64,000 bases of DNA from Fidelibacterota bacterium (lineage in GTDB: Bacteria; Fidelibacterota; UBA2242; JAFGTP01). Positions 43,139 through 53,085 of this stretch are shown piece by piece. The stretch spans positions 1 through 64,000 of the forward strand of contig JAFGTP010000058.1 in NCBI GenBank assembly GCA_016934035.1, written 5' to 3'. The translations under genes were made by a program, and so were the position numbers. How positions within the stretch are numbered: the first letter of the stretch is position 1; every line of letters starts with the position of its first letter. The notes beneath the pieces are model-generated. The model was not told the DNA's origin, ran no database searches, and was given only the letters and a program-made list of their open reading frames with translations.

Positions 43139-44275
43139 ATGTTATATCGTGAATTTGGTAATACCGGTGAAAAAGTATCAATTTTGGGCTTTGGCGCCAT
43201 GCGTTTGCCGATCATTGGCAAGGATGAATCCAAAATCAATGAACCCGAAGCCCTGAAGCAAATCAGATATGCTATCGATAATGGCGTGAATTATATTGAT
43301 ACAGCATTTCCCTATCATTATGGAGCCAGTGAACCTTTTGTTGCAAAAGTACTGAAAAATGGGTACCGTGAAAAGGTCAAACTAGCGACGAAATTACCTT
43401 CCTGGGATATCAAAAAACCTGAAGATATGGACCGAATTCTCAACGAGCAATTACAAAAACTGGAAACCGACTATATTGATTTTTACCTGCTTCATGCATT
43501 GAATGAAAAATTCTGGAAAAATCTCAAGGAACACAAAGTTTTCGATTTTTTAGATCGTGCAAAGAAAGATGGGCGTATCAAATATGCCGGTTTTTCCTTT
43601 CATGACGAACTGCCATTATTCAAGGAGATTGTTGATACTTATAGTTGGGATTTCTGTCAGATTCAGTACAATTACATCGATACCTATTACCAGGCGGGAA
43701 TAGAGGGGCTTGAGTATGCTGCAGCAAAAAATCTCGGCATTGTGGTGATGGAACCTTTGCGCGGCGGCAGCATCGTCAAAAACATTCCGGATGATATCCA
43801 AAAATTGTGGAATATGGCCCCGGTAAAAAGATCTGCGGCACAATGGGCCCTGCGATTTGTCTGGGACCATCCGGCTGTTTCTGTGGTCCTGAGCGGCATG
43901 AACACGATGGGACAAATAGATGAGAATGTTGCGGCTGCCAGAGAAGCTTTGCCAAAGTCCCTCAGTGATGAGGAACTGGACATCATTCATCGGGTGAGAG
44001 AGATTTACAAAAGCAGAATGGCTGTTGATTGCACTGCCTGTAATTATTGTATGCCCTGTCCTTTTGGCATCGATATTCCAACCTGTTTTCGGTTTCTGAA
44101 TAATGCTGCGATGTTTCAGGATGTGAAAGATCCCAAACGTGTATATGATCTGCAGGTCCATGGTGATCGCCGCGCATCCAATTGTCAGGACTGTGGCCTT
44201 TGTGAAACCAAATGTCCGCAACATATTCCTATTCGGGAAAAATTAAAAGAGGTTGTTGAAATATTCGGTGATTAG
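43139..44275 (+). CDS. Aldo/keto reductase with C-terminal 4Fe-4S domain
   Basis: The ATG at 43139, after AAGGAG, gives 378 residues; an open frame extends 38 codons further up but overlaps the preceding gene. Residues 1-285 are an aldo/keto reductase barrel with the catalytic Asp and Tyr (YIDTAFPYHYG), the Lys (KLATKLP) and the His (FYLLHAL). The C-terminal part has two 4Fe-4S motifs, CTACNYCMPCPFGI and CQDCGLCETKCPQHI. The family of ferredoxin-linked aldo/keto reductases is common in anaerobes; electrons probably come from or go to ferredoxin. It fits an anaerobic or facultative way of life. Confidence 0.9.
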   Translation: MLYREFGNTGEKVSILGFGAMRLPIIGKDESKINEPEALKQIRYAIDNGVNYIDTAFPYHYGASEPFVAKVLKNGYREKVKLATKLPSWDIKKPEDMDRILNEQLQKLETDYIDFYLLHALNEKFWKNLKEHKVFDFLDRAKKDGRIKYAGFSFHDELPLFKEIVDTYSWDFCQIQYNYIDTYYQAGIEGLEYAAAKNLGIVVMEPLRGGSIVKNIPDDIQKLWNMAPVKRSAAQWALRFVWDHPAVSVVLSGMNTMGQIDENVAAAREALPKSLSDEELDIIHRVREIYKSRMAVDCTACNYCMPCPFGIDIPTCFRFLNNAAMFQDVKDPKRVYDLQVHGDRRASNCQDCGLCETKCPQHIPIREKLKEVVEIFGD

Positions 44276-44394
44276 ATTTTTAATAACGAAATTTACTTAG
44301 AATACAAAACCTTTCGGGAAGATTATCCTTTTGAATATACTATTTGCCCATGCGTGGCCTGCAATGTGAAGTTCCGTCATCAGAGCGAAGGGTG

Positions 44395-44770
44395 TGGAGG
44401 TGAGGGGAGTCGAACCCCTGTCCGAATCAAATCAATCAGCAAGTCCTACAGTTTAGTCAATTTCTGGGTTTTGCTCTTCACTCTGGTTCGAAATTAACAA
44501 AAACCGGAATGCGTATCTTCCTGATATTTGCGATCCTCTGGAAGCCTTAACGGATCTTTCTCTGTAATTTAGTTGATAGCGTAGTACAGAGAAACACGCC
44601 ACCTAGCATCGCTTACGCAAAAGCATAGGCACTTGTTGTCTGCTGAGCAGCAAACAAGTGTGTAGGTACCATATCGGCACTTAAGGTTGTGGAACTTTTT
44701 TAAGGAAGCCCTGCTCCAAACTTCCACTGCACTTGCGAACATCCTTAACCCGTCGAAACCAATCACCCCC
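44395..44770 (-). ncRNA. ssrA: tmRNA (transfer-messenger RNA)
   Basis: Read on the minus strand, the 5' end is GGGGGTGATTGGTTTCGACG and the 3' end has the T-arm GACAGGGGTTCGACTCCCC followed by TCACCTCC, which pairs with the 5' GGGGGTGA to make the acceptor stem. CCA is not encoded. A first pseudoknot (GTGGAAG ... CTTCC ... TTCCAC) lies about 60 bases in. The best tag reading frame starts at GCC (44678) about 10 bases after that pseudoknot and ends at TAA (44615-44613): 21 residues beginning ADMVP and ending TTSAYAFA. The stop lies in a hairpin loop as in other tmRNAs. The tag is less certain than the gene. It frees stalled ribosomes together with SmpB. Confidence 0.93.
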
Positions 44771-45156
44771 GTCAAAAAGCGAAGAAATTTATTGATTTTT
44801 TTCAATTTATAAAAGATAAATTATTAATGGAAATATTTACAAGTAAGGAAAAAAATTCCTTGGTGACTTCAAAGGCCGGAGCATCTTCCAGAATTCCATA
44901 TAATTTCCCTGTATAACATCAAAGTGTATAGTCATTATTTTCAACTTTTCATTAAAATATAATATAAAATTATTAACAGACCTCTGATTGTTTATCATCC
45001 TTAGTATTCGACCCTTAAGCAATTATCTAAGGATCAGACTATTATGAAATATTAGTTGGCGCATAATTTGTAAAGGGATGCTCATCGACTTGAATGAGGG
45101 TCGTTTTTGTTTGTATGAAGTAGTGAATGATTAAATATTGAGAGTCGGTGAAATTA
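44771..45156. other. Intergenic stretch between tmRNA and the chemotaxis operon
   Basis: 386 AT-rich bases with no gene. It should hold the tmRNA promoter on the minus strand and the cheA promoter on the plus strand. One perfect inverted repeat, ATCCTTAG (44997-45004) and CTAAGGAT (45027-45034), has a 22-base loop and no T run; it could be a regulator site for the chemotaxis operon. Confidence 0.5.
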
Positions 45157-48045
45157 ATGTCAGACCAATATGATGTAAAACAAATTCTTAATTCAATTTC
45201 TGAGGATGTGGTTTTTCTTGATGTTGAAGAAAAAAGCAGTCTGGGGACAATCCTAAATAATATTGAAACATTACAGCGTTGGGCCCGTGAAAATAACCGG
45301 CCCAAAATCGATCAGGCTCTGCAAAACCTTGTTCCTGTCGTTGAAAGATTGATCCTGGATGAATCGGAAAATTGTGATACTGATATTGCCCTTATCAGTA
45401 AAACAGTTTCTGATCTCCAAAAAATCATCGAAAATAATTACAGTGAGGAAGAGGTTGAATTTTCTGAGGGACTTGGTGTTTCAGAATCAGAAAAGGAAGA
45501 AGTCTTGCCGGTTGATAGTGATATTCTTTCGGAATTTGTTACCAAATTTAAAATTGATATCGATGAATTCGAAGAATTAATCATTCAATTTGAAAAAGAA
45601 AGAAATCAGGAATTTATCAGCGAATTAAAAAGAAAACTCCACAATCTGAAGGGCGAAGCAGCGATCCTGGGTGAAAAGGAACTTTCTGATTTAAGTCATA
45701 AAACTGAAGACTGGCTGGCTGAAAGTCATGATATAGACCCTGATATATTGTTTGAAGTCATCGATTGGTTAAAAAATAAACAGAAAGCCATGGAAGGCGA
45801 AGAAATTAAATTGTCAGATTATCAAAAAATTTTTCAGCCTGGTGAAAGTGACAAGCCCGCACAGGAGGAAAAAAAATCGGAAATGAAAATAGTGACAGAT
45901 CACCTGCCGGTCAATGCCGATGAGGACATTTTTAAGGATTTTCTAGCCAACCAGGTGACCGTTATGGAAGATCTGGAATCCTTAATAATGAAACTGGATA
46001 GTGGTGATAAGCACCATGCCCTTTCGGAAATCAAACGTATCCTTCACACGATAAAAGGTGAAGCTAATTTAATGGGGCTGAACCTTGTCAGCGAGGTTTG
46101 CCATGAAACTGAGACTTTTATTGCTAAACCTGAGGTTGGCTCGGATTTTTTGTTTTTACTAAAAGACTGGATGACGGACACTTATGCATATTACTCAGGA
46201 AAAGCGGAATCTCTGCCGGACAATGAGGCTATTTTTCAACTGCTCAATATGAAAACCAATGAGCCGGCACCGGAACCCCGGATGGAAGAAAAAGGGACGG
46301 GTGATCTGGTGCTGGAAGCCATTGATGACCCGGAACTGGTATCCGATTTCATTTCTGAAGCCGAAGAACATCTTGAAATGGCCACAAACGAGATGCTGGC
46401 CTTTGAAGAAAGCGAAGATGTAGAAAAAATTAATGGGATTTTTCGCGCATTTCATACAATCAAGGGTGTTGCAGGATTTCTCAATATAAATGATATCAGA
46501 ATATTATCTCATAAAACGGAAGACCTGCTCGACAAAATTAGAAAACAAAAAATTCAGATCAATGATAATATTACAGATGTAATCTACCGGGGCATCGATA
46601 AACTCAAAGAACTTATCCAGATTCTCGCACAATATGCACAAAGTGGTGTCAAGCCTCCTCCTGATCCCAATTTGGGTATTTTAATAGCCGATATTGAAAA
46701 AATATCACCGGATACCGATAAAGAGCCCATTCGAAAAGATCGTGTCACCATGGATACAAAGCCACCGGTAAAAGTCGAAGCCCGGCCTTCTGTTCCGTTG
46801 GCAGAAGTGCCGGCAACCCTCAGGCAACAGGAACGCACCATCCTGCAAAAGGGCGTCAAAATCAAAGAAAATATTAAAGTAGACGCCCAAAGATTAGACC
46901 ATTTGATTGATTTTATTGGTGAACTGGCAATTGCTGAATCAATGCTGACCCAATCGCCTGAACTGCGCAACCATGCCTCAGCTGACTTGCTCAAAAGTAT
47001 GAACCGGCTGGATAAAATTACCCGGGAAGTACAATCAACATCCATGAGTCTGCGCATGGTTACCGTCCGCTCCACTTTTCAGAAAATGGCAAGACTGGTC
47101 CGGGACCTTGCCAAAAAATCCAATAAAAAAGTGGACTTCAAAATGATGGGTGAGGATACGGAGTTGGACAAAAATGTTGTGGAACAGATTGGCGATCCAC
47201 TGGTTCACCTGATTCGTAATTCTGTGGATCATGGTATTGAGCCTAATGTTCAAATGCGGCTGGATGCCGGCAAACCGGCTACGGGCCTCATCCAACTCAG
47301 CGCCTATCACAAAGGTGGAAATATATACATTGAAATCAATGATGATGGACGTGGTCTGGACCGGGAAGCCATTATCAATAAGGCCATTGAAAAAGAAATC
47401 ATCTCTCCGGGATCGAAATTAAAAGATGAAGAGGTATGGAATCTCATTTTTGAGCCGGGATTTTCGACAGCAGTAAAAGTCACCGATGTATCCGGCCGGG
47501 GTGTAGGCATGGATGTCGTCAAAAAAAATATCGAGGCTATGAGAGGCTATGTTAAAATAGAATCGGTGGCCGGACAGGGCACAACATTTACAATCATTTT
47601 GCCGTTGACCCTGGCTATCATTGACGGTATGGTTATTAAAATTGGCCCGGAGCGCTATATCATTCCCACCTTATCGGTCATCACCTCAATTCGACCTGAA
47701 AAAGAGGATTACTTCACAGCAGTTGGCAAAGGAGAAATGATCAAGTTTCAAGACAGCCTGGTACCACTTTTCCGGCTTTCGGAATATTTTAATATTCCGG
47801 GTACTTCTAAAAATATTGAGAATGGAATTGTCGTGATTGTTGAGACCGGCATGAAAAAACTGGGTATTGTTGTTGACCATCTGCTGGGCCAGCAACAAAT
47901 CGTCATCAAATCTCTGAAAGGCAACATGAAAGATATCAAAGGAATATCGGGAGGTGCAATCATGCCCGATGGCACCGTTGCTTTGATTTTGGACATCGGA
48001 GGTATCTTGGAAGTATCAACAATCAAAAATTTTGCGGAGGAATAA
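45157..48045 (+). CDS. cheA: CheA histidine kinase with three Hpt domains
   Basis: The ATG at 45157 (GGTGA five bases upstream; a GTG three codons earlier is less likely) gives 962 residues. It has three Hpt domains whose phosphorylated His are at about 162 (LHNLKGEA), 297 (LHTIKGEA) and 433 (FHTIKGVA), spaced by 135 residues, whereas standard CheA has one. Then come the dimerisation helix (about 570-640), the ATPase domain with HLIRNSVDHGIEPN, DDGRGLD and GRGVGMDVVKKNI, and a C-terminal CheW-like domain (about 820-955). No P2 domain is obvious. It is the first gene of an operon with an MCP, CheD, CheR, CheX and CheB, and has no separate cheW beside it. Confidence 0.93.
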   Translation: MSDQYDVKQILNSISEDVVFLDVEEKSSLGTILNNIETLQRWARENNRPKIDQALQNLVPVVERLILDESENCDTDIALISKTVSDLQKIIENNYSEEEVEFSEGLGVSESEKEEVLPVDSDILSEFVTKFKIDIDEFEELIIQFEKERNQEFISELKRKLHNLKGEAAILGEKELSDLSHKTEDWLAESHDIDPDILFEVIDWLKNKQKAMEGEEIKLSDYQKIFQPGESDKPAQEEKKSEMKIVTDHLPVNADEDIFKDFLANQVTVMEDLESLIMKLDSGDKHHALSEIKRILHTIKGEANLMGLNLVSEVCHETETFIAKPEVGSDFLFLLKDWMTDTYAYYSGKAESLPDNEAIFQLLNMKTNEPAPEPRMEEKGTGDLVLEAIDDPELVSDFISEAEEHLEMATNEMLAFEESEDVEKINGIFRAFHTIKGVAGFLNINDIRILSHKTEDLLDKIRKQKIQINDNITDVIYRGIDKLKELIQILAQYAQSGVKPPPDPNLGILIADIEKISPDTDKEPIRKDRVTMDTKPPVKVEARPSVPLAEVPATLRQQERTILQKGVKIKENIKVDAQRLDHLIDFIGELAIAESMLTQSPELRNHASADLLKSMNRLDKITREVQSTSMSLRMVTVRSTFQKMARLVRDLAKKSNKKVDFKMMGEDTELDKNVVEQIGDPLVHLIRNSVDHGIEPNVQMRLDAGKPATGLIQLSAYHKGGNIYIEINDDGRGLDREAIINKAIEKEIISPGSKLKDEEVWNLIFEPGFSTAVKVTDVSGRGVGMDVVKKNIEAMRGYVKIESVAGQGTTFTIILPLTLAIIDGMVIKIGPERYIIPTLSVITSIRPEKEDYFTAVGKGEMIKFQDSLVPLFRLSEYFNIPGTSKNIENGIVVIVETGMKKLGIVVDHLLGQQQIVIKSLKGNMKDIKGISGGAIMPDGTVALILDIGGILEVSTIKNFAEE

Positions 48046-49665
48046 ATGAAATTGAATTTATCTATCGGCCTTAAAATTATGATTATTATTTTATCGGTAT
48101 CAATCATTTTTGGTATGCTGCTGGCATTATACAGCCCGATGAAGACTAAAAAACTGGGGGAAACGATCCTTCAGAATGAAGCAGAATTTATCACTCAATT
48201 ACTAAGCTCAAATCTCTCTCTGGGCATTCAGACCATGGCCTTTGATGGTGGAGCCTCTATCGAATCCACGTTGAACTCTCTCTATAAAGATAAAGATGAG
48301 ACCCATGTCATTGAATCAGTACGGGTCTATGATAACAATCTTCAATTGGTAAAAGGATTGCGGGCAGAAGCAGCTTCTGATAAGATCATGAAAGTCAATG
48401 AGATCATCTACATTTCTGAAAAAGAAGAATTGATTGCACTTTCACCCATTTTGGACGATACCGACCTGTTGCAGGGTTACCTGGAAATAAATTTTTCAAA
48501 AAAGTTTTTGCTGGATGCCACGAAAAAATTCTCTACCACATCCATGATAATCACACTCATCGTCCTGGTGCTGACATTGGGGGTTGCTTTTTATGTAATC
48601 AAAAATGTCTCCAATATCATCAATAAACTTCTCAAGGAAACCGGTGAAATTTCTAAAAATATTCGAATGGGAAAAACCGATTTCAGGGCCAATGCTTCCG
48701 AAATAAACTTTCAGTTCCGTCCGGTCATGGAAGCCGTCAATGAGATTTTGGATGATTATGAAGCGCCATTAAACGAATTGGCTAAAGTAATGTCAGCCAC
48801 AGCTAATAAAGACCTTACTCAGAGAGTCAGTGACCATTACAAAGGAAAATTTAAAGACTTTGCTGAAAATGTGAATACTGCGATTGAAAACCTGAATGAT
48901 ACTATTTTTCAAGTAATTGAAATGGTAAATTTCGTCAATAAGGCCTCTTCTGAAATTCATGAAGACAGCCAAAACCTGGTCCATTCCGCCGATGAACAGG
49001 CCAATTCCCTGGATATGATTGCCAATACACTTCAGGAAGTCAGTAACAGCACCAATCAAAATGCAAAAAATGCCAATGATACAAAATCTATTTCCGATGA
49101 TGCCAGAGTCAAGGCTGAGGCGGGCAGCAAGGCCATGGAAGAAATGCTCAGGGCCATCGAAAGAATTAAAAGTTCTTCTGAAGAAACGGCTGAGGTAGTA
49201 AAGACCATTGATGATATCGCAAGCCAGACCAATTTATTGGCCCTGAACGCCTTGATTGAAGCAGAATCAGCCGGTGAAGCCGGCAAGAGTTTCGCTGTTG
49301 TTGCCAATGAAGTCAGAAGCCTGGCCCAAAGAAGTACCGAAGCCGCCAAAAACACCTCTGACAAAATCAATGAATCCAAAGAAAATTCCAATGCCGGAAC
49401 GGAAATGACAAAAAGAGTCGCAGATCTCCTGGAACAAATTGTTGAAATGGTGAAAAAAATGAACAGTTATATCGAAGATATCGCAGAATCATCCAATATG
49501 CAGGCCCATGCCCTGGATGAAATCAACAACTCTGTTTCCCAGGCAACGGATGTGACTAAACTCAATGTGGAAATGTCCAAAAAGTCTGCCCTGGCTTCGG
49601 AAAAACTGGATACTTATGCTGAGAAACTTGCTGAAATCACTGGTTTATTCAAACTGAAAAATTAG
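48046..49665 (+). CDS. Methyl-accepting chemotaxis protein
   Basis: The 539-residue receptor starts at the base after the cheA stop. It has a first membrane segment (about residues 8-28), a periplasmic sensor of about 130 residues, a second segment (about 165-190), a HAMP-like linker and the long cytoplasmic coiled coil. The hairpin tip that binds CheA/CheW reads [54 protein letters not shown] differs from the usual NAAIEAARAGE. Several Q/E pairs on both sides are candidate methylation and deamidation sites for CheR, CheB and CheD of this operon. The ligand is unknown. Confidence 0.93.
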   Translation: MKLNLSIGLKIMIIILSVSIIFGMLLALYSPMKTKKLGETILQNEAEFITQLLSSNLSLGIQTMAFDGGASIESTLNSLYKDKDETHVIESVRVYDNNLQLVKGLRAEAASDKIMKVNEIIYISEKEELIALSPILDDTDLLQGYLEINFSKKFLLDATKKFSTTSMIITLIVLVLTLGVAFYVIKNVSNIINKLLKETGEISKNIRMGKTDFRANASEINFQFRPVMEAVNEILDDYEAPLNELAKVMSATANKDLTQRVSDHYKGKFKDFAENVNTAIENLNDTIFQVIEMVNFVNKASSEIHEDSQNLVHSADEQANSLDMIANTLQEVSNSTNQNAKNANDTKSISDDARVKAEAGSKAMEEMLRAIERIKSSSEETAEVVKTIDDIASQTNLLALNALIEAESAGEAGKSFAVVANEVRSLAQRSTEAAKNTSDKINESKENSNAGTEMTKRVADLLEQIVEMVKKMNSYIEDIAESSNMQAHALDEINNSVSQATDVTKLNVEMSKKSALASEKLDTYAEKLAEITGLFKLKN

Positions 49666-49698
49666 GGTTGGATTTCAGAAATAATAAAAGGAGTGGTT

Positions 49699-50814
49699 AT
49701 GAAGAAGATATTTGTTATTTTGTTTGTGTTCTTAATGCTGAGTTCTGTGTTTGCAGAGATTGTCATTAACGGTGATGCCCGTATCAGACCACGATTGGAT
49801 GTCAGTACGTTAGAAAATAATGGAACGACATCAACCACAAGAGATATGTATTATATGTATTGGGCGCGACTTTGGGTAACTGCAAAGTTGACTGAGGGGT
49901 GGTATTTTCAAACCAAACTGGCAACTGACGGACCTGCAAATTTTACAGGAAAATTGGGCGGATCACACTATGGCGGAACAGTCGGCTGGACTGATGCCAA
50001 TGCTGCTCATAGTGCTGGCCGGGGTGTTGTCAGGTTTGCGGAAGTACATTTTGGAAGAAAAATGGATAATTATGGCTTTTCAATGGGTATTTTACCTCTC
50101 AGCGGGCTTGAAAACCCTGAATTTGATCTTCACTTTTTTCCCACATCCAAAAGTGATATTCCCTATACTATTTTGAATGCGGCTTCAGCTGCCGGATTCA
50201 GAGGGTTCTTTTGTATCGGTGAAAACAGGCTGAATGCTACCATAACAGTGGACCGGGATCAGGTACAGTATAAAATGATTGAAGTGGAGGACATGAATGG
50301 AGATAAAACAAAAACTGAGGACGAATTAAAAGATTACTATTCTCTTTTTCTGGATTATCAAATGAAGTTTGGTGATTTAAAAGTTGCCCCGACATTGATT
50401 TATTCGATGACTGAAGAAGATGAAGCCTCGCCAATGACTGTTGGAGCTAACGTAGCCTTGCCAAAAATGGCTGGATTTGGTCTGTCTGCCGGTGGCTATT
50501 ATACCCTGCAATCACAGGAAAATAATGTCGGATTGAGCAAATACTCCGGACCGATGATTCATTTGAAAGCCACAAAACCAATGGGGCCTGGAACTTTCTC
50601 CGGTTGGGTGGATTGGAAATCAATTACCATAGATGATGATGATGATGCGGTTGCCACAACATTGTTATGGTTGATGTACAAATATACTGTTTACAAATCA
50701 GAGTTCGGGACTTTCTGGCTGGCACCAACCTATCGTCTGATGTTACAAAATTATGGCGATATGAATTACAGTCGAAACAAAATCGAAGTTACTTTACATA
50801 TGGATTTTAAATAA
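49699..50814 (+). CDS. Outer-membrane beta-barrel protein inside the chemotaxis operon
   Basis: The ATG at 49699 with AAAGGAG upstream gives 371 residues with a signal peptide (MKKIFVILFVFLMLSSVFAE). The mature protein has the repeated short amphipathic strands of a barrel (INGDARIRPRLDV, MYWARLWVTAKLTEGWYFQTKLA, FAEVHFGRKMD, YGFSMGILPLSG, LKVAPTLIYSMTE, GFGLSAGGYYTL, IEVTLHMDFK) and ends in Phe-Lys, close to the terminal aromatic that barrel assembly uses. It looks like a porin-like protein of about 14-16 strands. No family is certain. Its position between the MCP and cheD, same strand and close spacing, is unusual; it may bring the receptor's ligand into the periplasm. Confidence 0.78.
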   Translation: MKKIFVILFVFLMLSSVFAEIVINGDARIRPRLDVSTLENNGTTSTTRDMYYMYWARLWVTAKLTEGWYFQTKLATDGPANFTGKLGGSHYGGTVGWTDANAAHSAGRGVVRFAEVHFGRKMDNYGFSMGILPLSGLENPEFDLHFFPTSKSDIPYTILNAASAAGFRGFFCIGENRLNATITVDRDQVQYKMIEVEDMNGDKTKTEDELKDYYSLFLDYQMKFGDLKVAPTLIYSMTEEDEASPMTVGANVALPKMAGFGLSAGGYYTLQSQENNVGLSKYSGPMIHLKATKPMGPGTFSGWVDWKSITIDDDDDAVATTLLWLMYKYTVYKSEFGTFWLAPTYRLMLQNYGDMNYSRNKIEVTLHMDFK

Positions 50815-50837
50815 AAATCGAATCAGCTGGATAGTGA

Positions 50838-51368
50838 ATGAGTGACAGAGACAGCCGCAACACACAAGAAGGTCAGGAAGATGTTTTTTATCTTGAACCC
50901 GGGTATATGTATATTGGTTCAGAAAAGAACGCAGTTAAAACGGTTCTGGGTAATTGCGTGTCGGTTTGTCTTTGGGATGAAAAATTGAGGTTTGGTGGAA
51001 TGAACCATTTTTTATACCCGGTAACCCAGGATAAAAATAAAGCGACTGCACAATTTGGCAATATTGCCACAAAAGTGCTGATCAATAAAATGTTTGCGGC
51101 GGGTAGCAAAGTTGAAAACATTGTCGCACAAATCATTGGTGGAGCCGAAATAAAAAGTGGTTCAAACCTGGGCCTTGAAAATGTTAAAATAGCCCGAAAA
51201 ATATTAGAAAAGGAAAATATCCAAATCAAATCAGAAGATGTCGGCGGGCACCTTGGCAGAAAGGTGATTTTTGATGTCCAGACAGGGCATCTGATGGTCA
51301 TCAAGGTCCACCAGATACGCTCCTCCGACTGGATTGATTTAGTACTGGATGAAAAACCAATGATATGA
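50838..51368 (+). CDS. cheD: CheD receptor glutamine deamidase, copy 1
   Basis: The 176-residue protein has the CheD motif TVLGNCVSVCLWD with the catalytic Cys, the His in GGMNHFLYP and the Thr five residues before the Cys. It deamidates Gln residues on the MCP and in many species binds CheC-type proteins. A second CheD lies at 52609 in the same operon. The C-terminal part (VGGHLGRKVIFDVQTGHLMVIKV) is complete. It overlaps cheR by 4 bases (ATGA). Confidence 0.9.
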   Translation: MSDRDSRNTQEGQEDVFYLEPGYMYIGSEKNAVKTVLGNCVSVCLWDEKLRFGGMNHFLYPVTQDKNKATAQFGNIATKVLINKMFAAGSKVENIVAQIIGGAEIKSGSNLGLENVKIARKILEKENIQIKSEDVGGHLGRKVIFDVQTGHLMVIKVHQIRSSDWIDLVLDEKPMI

Positions 51369-52177
51369 TCGATAACCGTACGTTTAAAAAAGTTCAAAAT
51401 TTCATTTATAACGAAGTCGGCATCAATTTGACCGACGCCAAAAGAGCTTTGGTCAGTTCGCGGCTTCGAAAACGGATGATGACGCTGAATATCGATAATT
51501 ACAGTGATTATATTCATTATGTTGAAAATGACAGGAGCGGTGGTGAAATTGTGCAATTGTTCAATGCAATATCCACCAATGTTACTCATTTCTTCAGAGA
51601 AAATGACCATTTCATCAAGTTGAATGAATTATTTAAAAAAGCGCTGGACGGAGGAGCCTTTAAATATCGAATCTGGTCGGCTGCATCTTCCTCCGGTGAA
51701 GAACCTTATTCCATTGCAATGACGATAAAAGATATTTTGGGGAATAAAAATTTTGACGTCAAAATATTGGGCACCGATATTTCAACCAAGGTCCTGAACA
51801 TGTGCCTCAGAGGGGAATATACAGAAAAGAACATGGAAAAAGTGGATGTACAAACTCGTACAAAATATTTTACCCGATATATGGACAATGAAAACAATAC
51901 CATTTACAAAATCGATGACTCCCTCAAAAAAATGATGCTGTTCAAGAGGTTGAATCTTTCCAAACCGCCCTTTCCGATGAAGGGTAACCTGGATGTCATT
52001 TTTTGCAGAAATGTCATGATCTATTTTGACGATATTGTTCGGTCCCGGCTGATTAATGAATTTTACAGATTATTAAAGCCGGGTGGTCATCTTTTTGTTG
52101 GTCATTCAGAGAGTCTTGCCGGTCTCAAAGAACATGAATTCAGACTGGTTAAAGCATCAGTATACATAAAAGATTAA
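51365..52177 (+). CDS. cheR: CheR chemotaxis protein methyltransferase
   Basis: The 270-residue enzyme methylates glutamates of the MCP with SAM. It has the N-terminal helical domain with FNAISTNVTHFFRE, the SAM motif IWSAASSSGEEPYSIAM, GTDISTKVL and the end block DVIFCRNVMIYFD ... LKPGGHLFVGHSES, all standard for CheR. No TPR or pentapeptide extension. It overlaps cheD by 4 bases. Confidence 0.94.
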   Translation: MIDNRTFKKVQNFIYNEVGINLTDAKRALVSSRLRKRMMTLNIDNYSDYIHYVENDRSGGEIVQLFNAISTNVTHFFRENDHFIKLNELFKKALDGGAFKYRIWSAASSSGEEPYSIAMTIKDILGNKNFDVKILGTDISTKVLNMCLRGEYTEKNMEKVDVQTRTKYFTRYMDNENNTIYKIDDSLKKMMLFKRLNLSKPPFPMKGNLDVIFCRNVMIYFDDIVRSRLINEFYRLLKPGGHLFVGHSESLAGLKEHEFRLVKASVYIKD

Positions 52178-52194
52178 GTAAAGGTGATTTGAAA

Positions 52195-52584
52195 ATGAGA
52201 AAGATATTATTTGTTGATGACGAAGAAAGCATACTGGATATTTACAAAAATTTGCTGGAAGATACGGACTATGAAGTTTTTACTGCTCCGGATGGATTCA
52301 AGGCCCTGGAAATCATTGAGAAAAATGTGATTCCTGTGATGTTTCTTGATTTGAATATGCCCGGTATGAGCGGGCTGGAATTATGTGAAAGAATCCGTGA
52401 GAGCAATAGTATTTCAATTATCAATGCCATTACCGGTTACTCTTCTCTGTTTGAACTGGTTGAAATCAGAAATGCCGGATTCGATGATTATTTTAAAAAA
52501 CCGATAAGAATGGAAAAACTATTGGAAGTGATCGAGGATTGTTTTGAAAAAATTGATCGCTGGGAAATTAATTTCAAGGATTGA
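52195..52584 (+). CDS. Single-domain response regulator (receiver)
   Basis: The ATG at 52195, after AGGTGA, gives 129 residues. It is a receiver domain alone: acidic pocket DDE (8-10), phosphorylated Asp52 in FLDLNMPG, Thr in ITGYSS in the place of the usual T/S, and Lys in FKKPI. It has no output domain, so it acts like CheY or as a phosphate sink for the three-Hpt CheA. A second receiver is encoded at 53949. Confidence 0.9.
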   Translation: MRKILFVDDEESILDIYKNLLEDTDYEVFTAPDGFKALEIIEKNVIPVMFLDLNMPGMSGLELCERIRESNSISIINAITGYSSLFELVEIRNAGFDDYFKKPIRMEKLLEVIEDCFEKIDRWEINFKD

Positions 52585-52608
52585 ATCTGAAAACCGGAGG
52601 ATTTTAAA

Positions 52609-53085
52609 TTGATCAAGACCGTAGATATTTCAGATATGAAAATATCAAATAATGAAAATGATATTTTGGTGACCTATTCTCTGGGTTCCTGTGTTGGTTT
52701 AACACTTTATGATCCGATAGAAAAAATTGGCAGCCTGATACATTGTATGCTGCCATTATCCAAAATAGACAAGGAAAAAGCACAGAAAAATCCTTATATG
52801 TTTGTCGATACGGGATTGACCAAAATGCTGCAGGAAATGTACGACAGAGGGGCAAAACGGAAAAACATTATAGCAAAATTAGCAGGAGGGGCCAAACTGC
52901 TGGACAAAAAAAATATTTTTAATGTGGGAGAAAGAAACATTGTCATTGTAAGGAAAATACTTTGGAAAAATGATATTCTGATCCAGGGAATGGATGTCGG
53001 TGGCTCTAAATCACGGACGGTCCGCCTCTATATGGATTCCGGCAGAACCACTGTTCGAAATAAAGGGGAGGAGTACGATATATGA
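52609..53085 (+). CDS. CheD-like deamidase, copy 2
   Basis: The 158-residue protein starts with TTG behind CCGGAGG. It has its own complete CheD motif: TYSLGSCVGLTLYD (Thr and Cys six residues apart), His in LIHCMLPLS, and the end block IQGMDVGGSKSRTVRLYMDSG. It is only distantly similar to the CheD at 50838, so this is not a recent duplication. Two CheD types in one operon may serve the MCP and another target. It overlaps the HDOD gene by 4 bases. Confidence 0.88.
   Translation: MIKTVDISDMKISNNENDILVTYSLGSCVGLTLYDPIEKIGSLIHCMLPLSKIDKEKAQKNPYMFVDTGLTKMLQEMYDRGAKRKNIIAKLAGGAKLLDKKNIFNVGERNIVIVRKILWKNDILIQGMDVGGSKSRTVRLYMDSGRTTVRNKGEEYDI

Noticed and set aside
44569-44805. 78-codon frame on the minus strand
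   Set aside because: It runs through the 5' half of the tmRNA and has no independent support; the Cys-rich translation is an accident of the RNA sequence.
50888-51610. 240-codon frame opposite cheD and cheR
   Set aside because: Antisense shadow of two clear genes; its translation resembles nothing and has no ribosome binding site.
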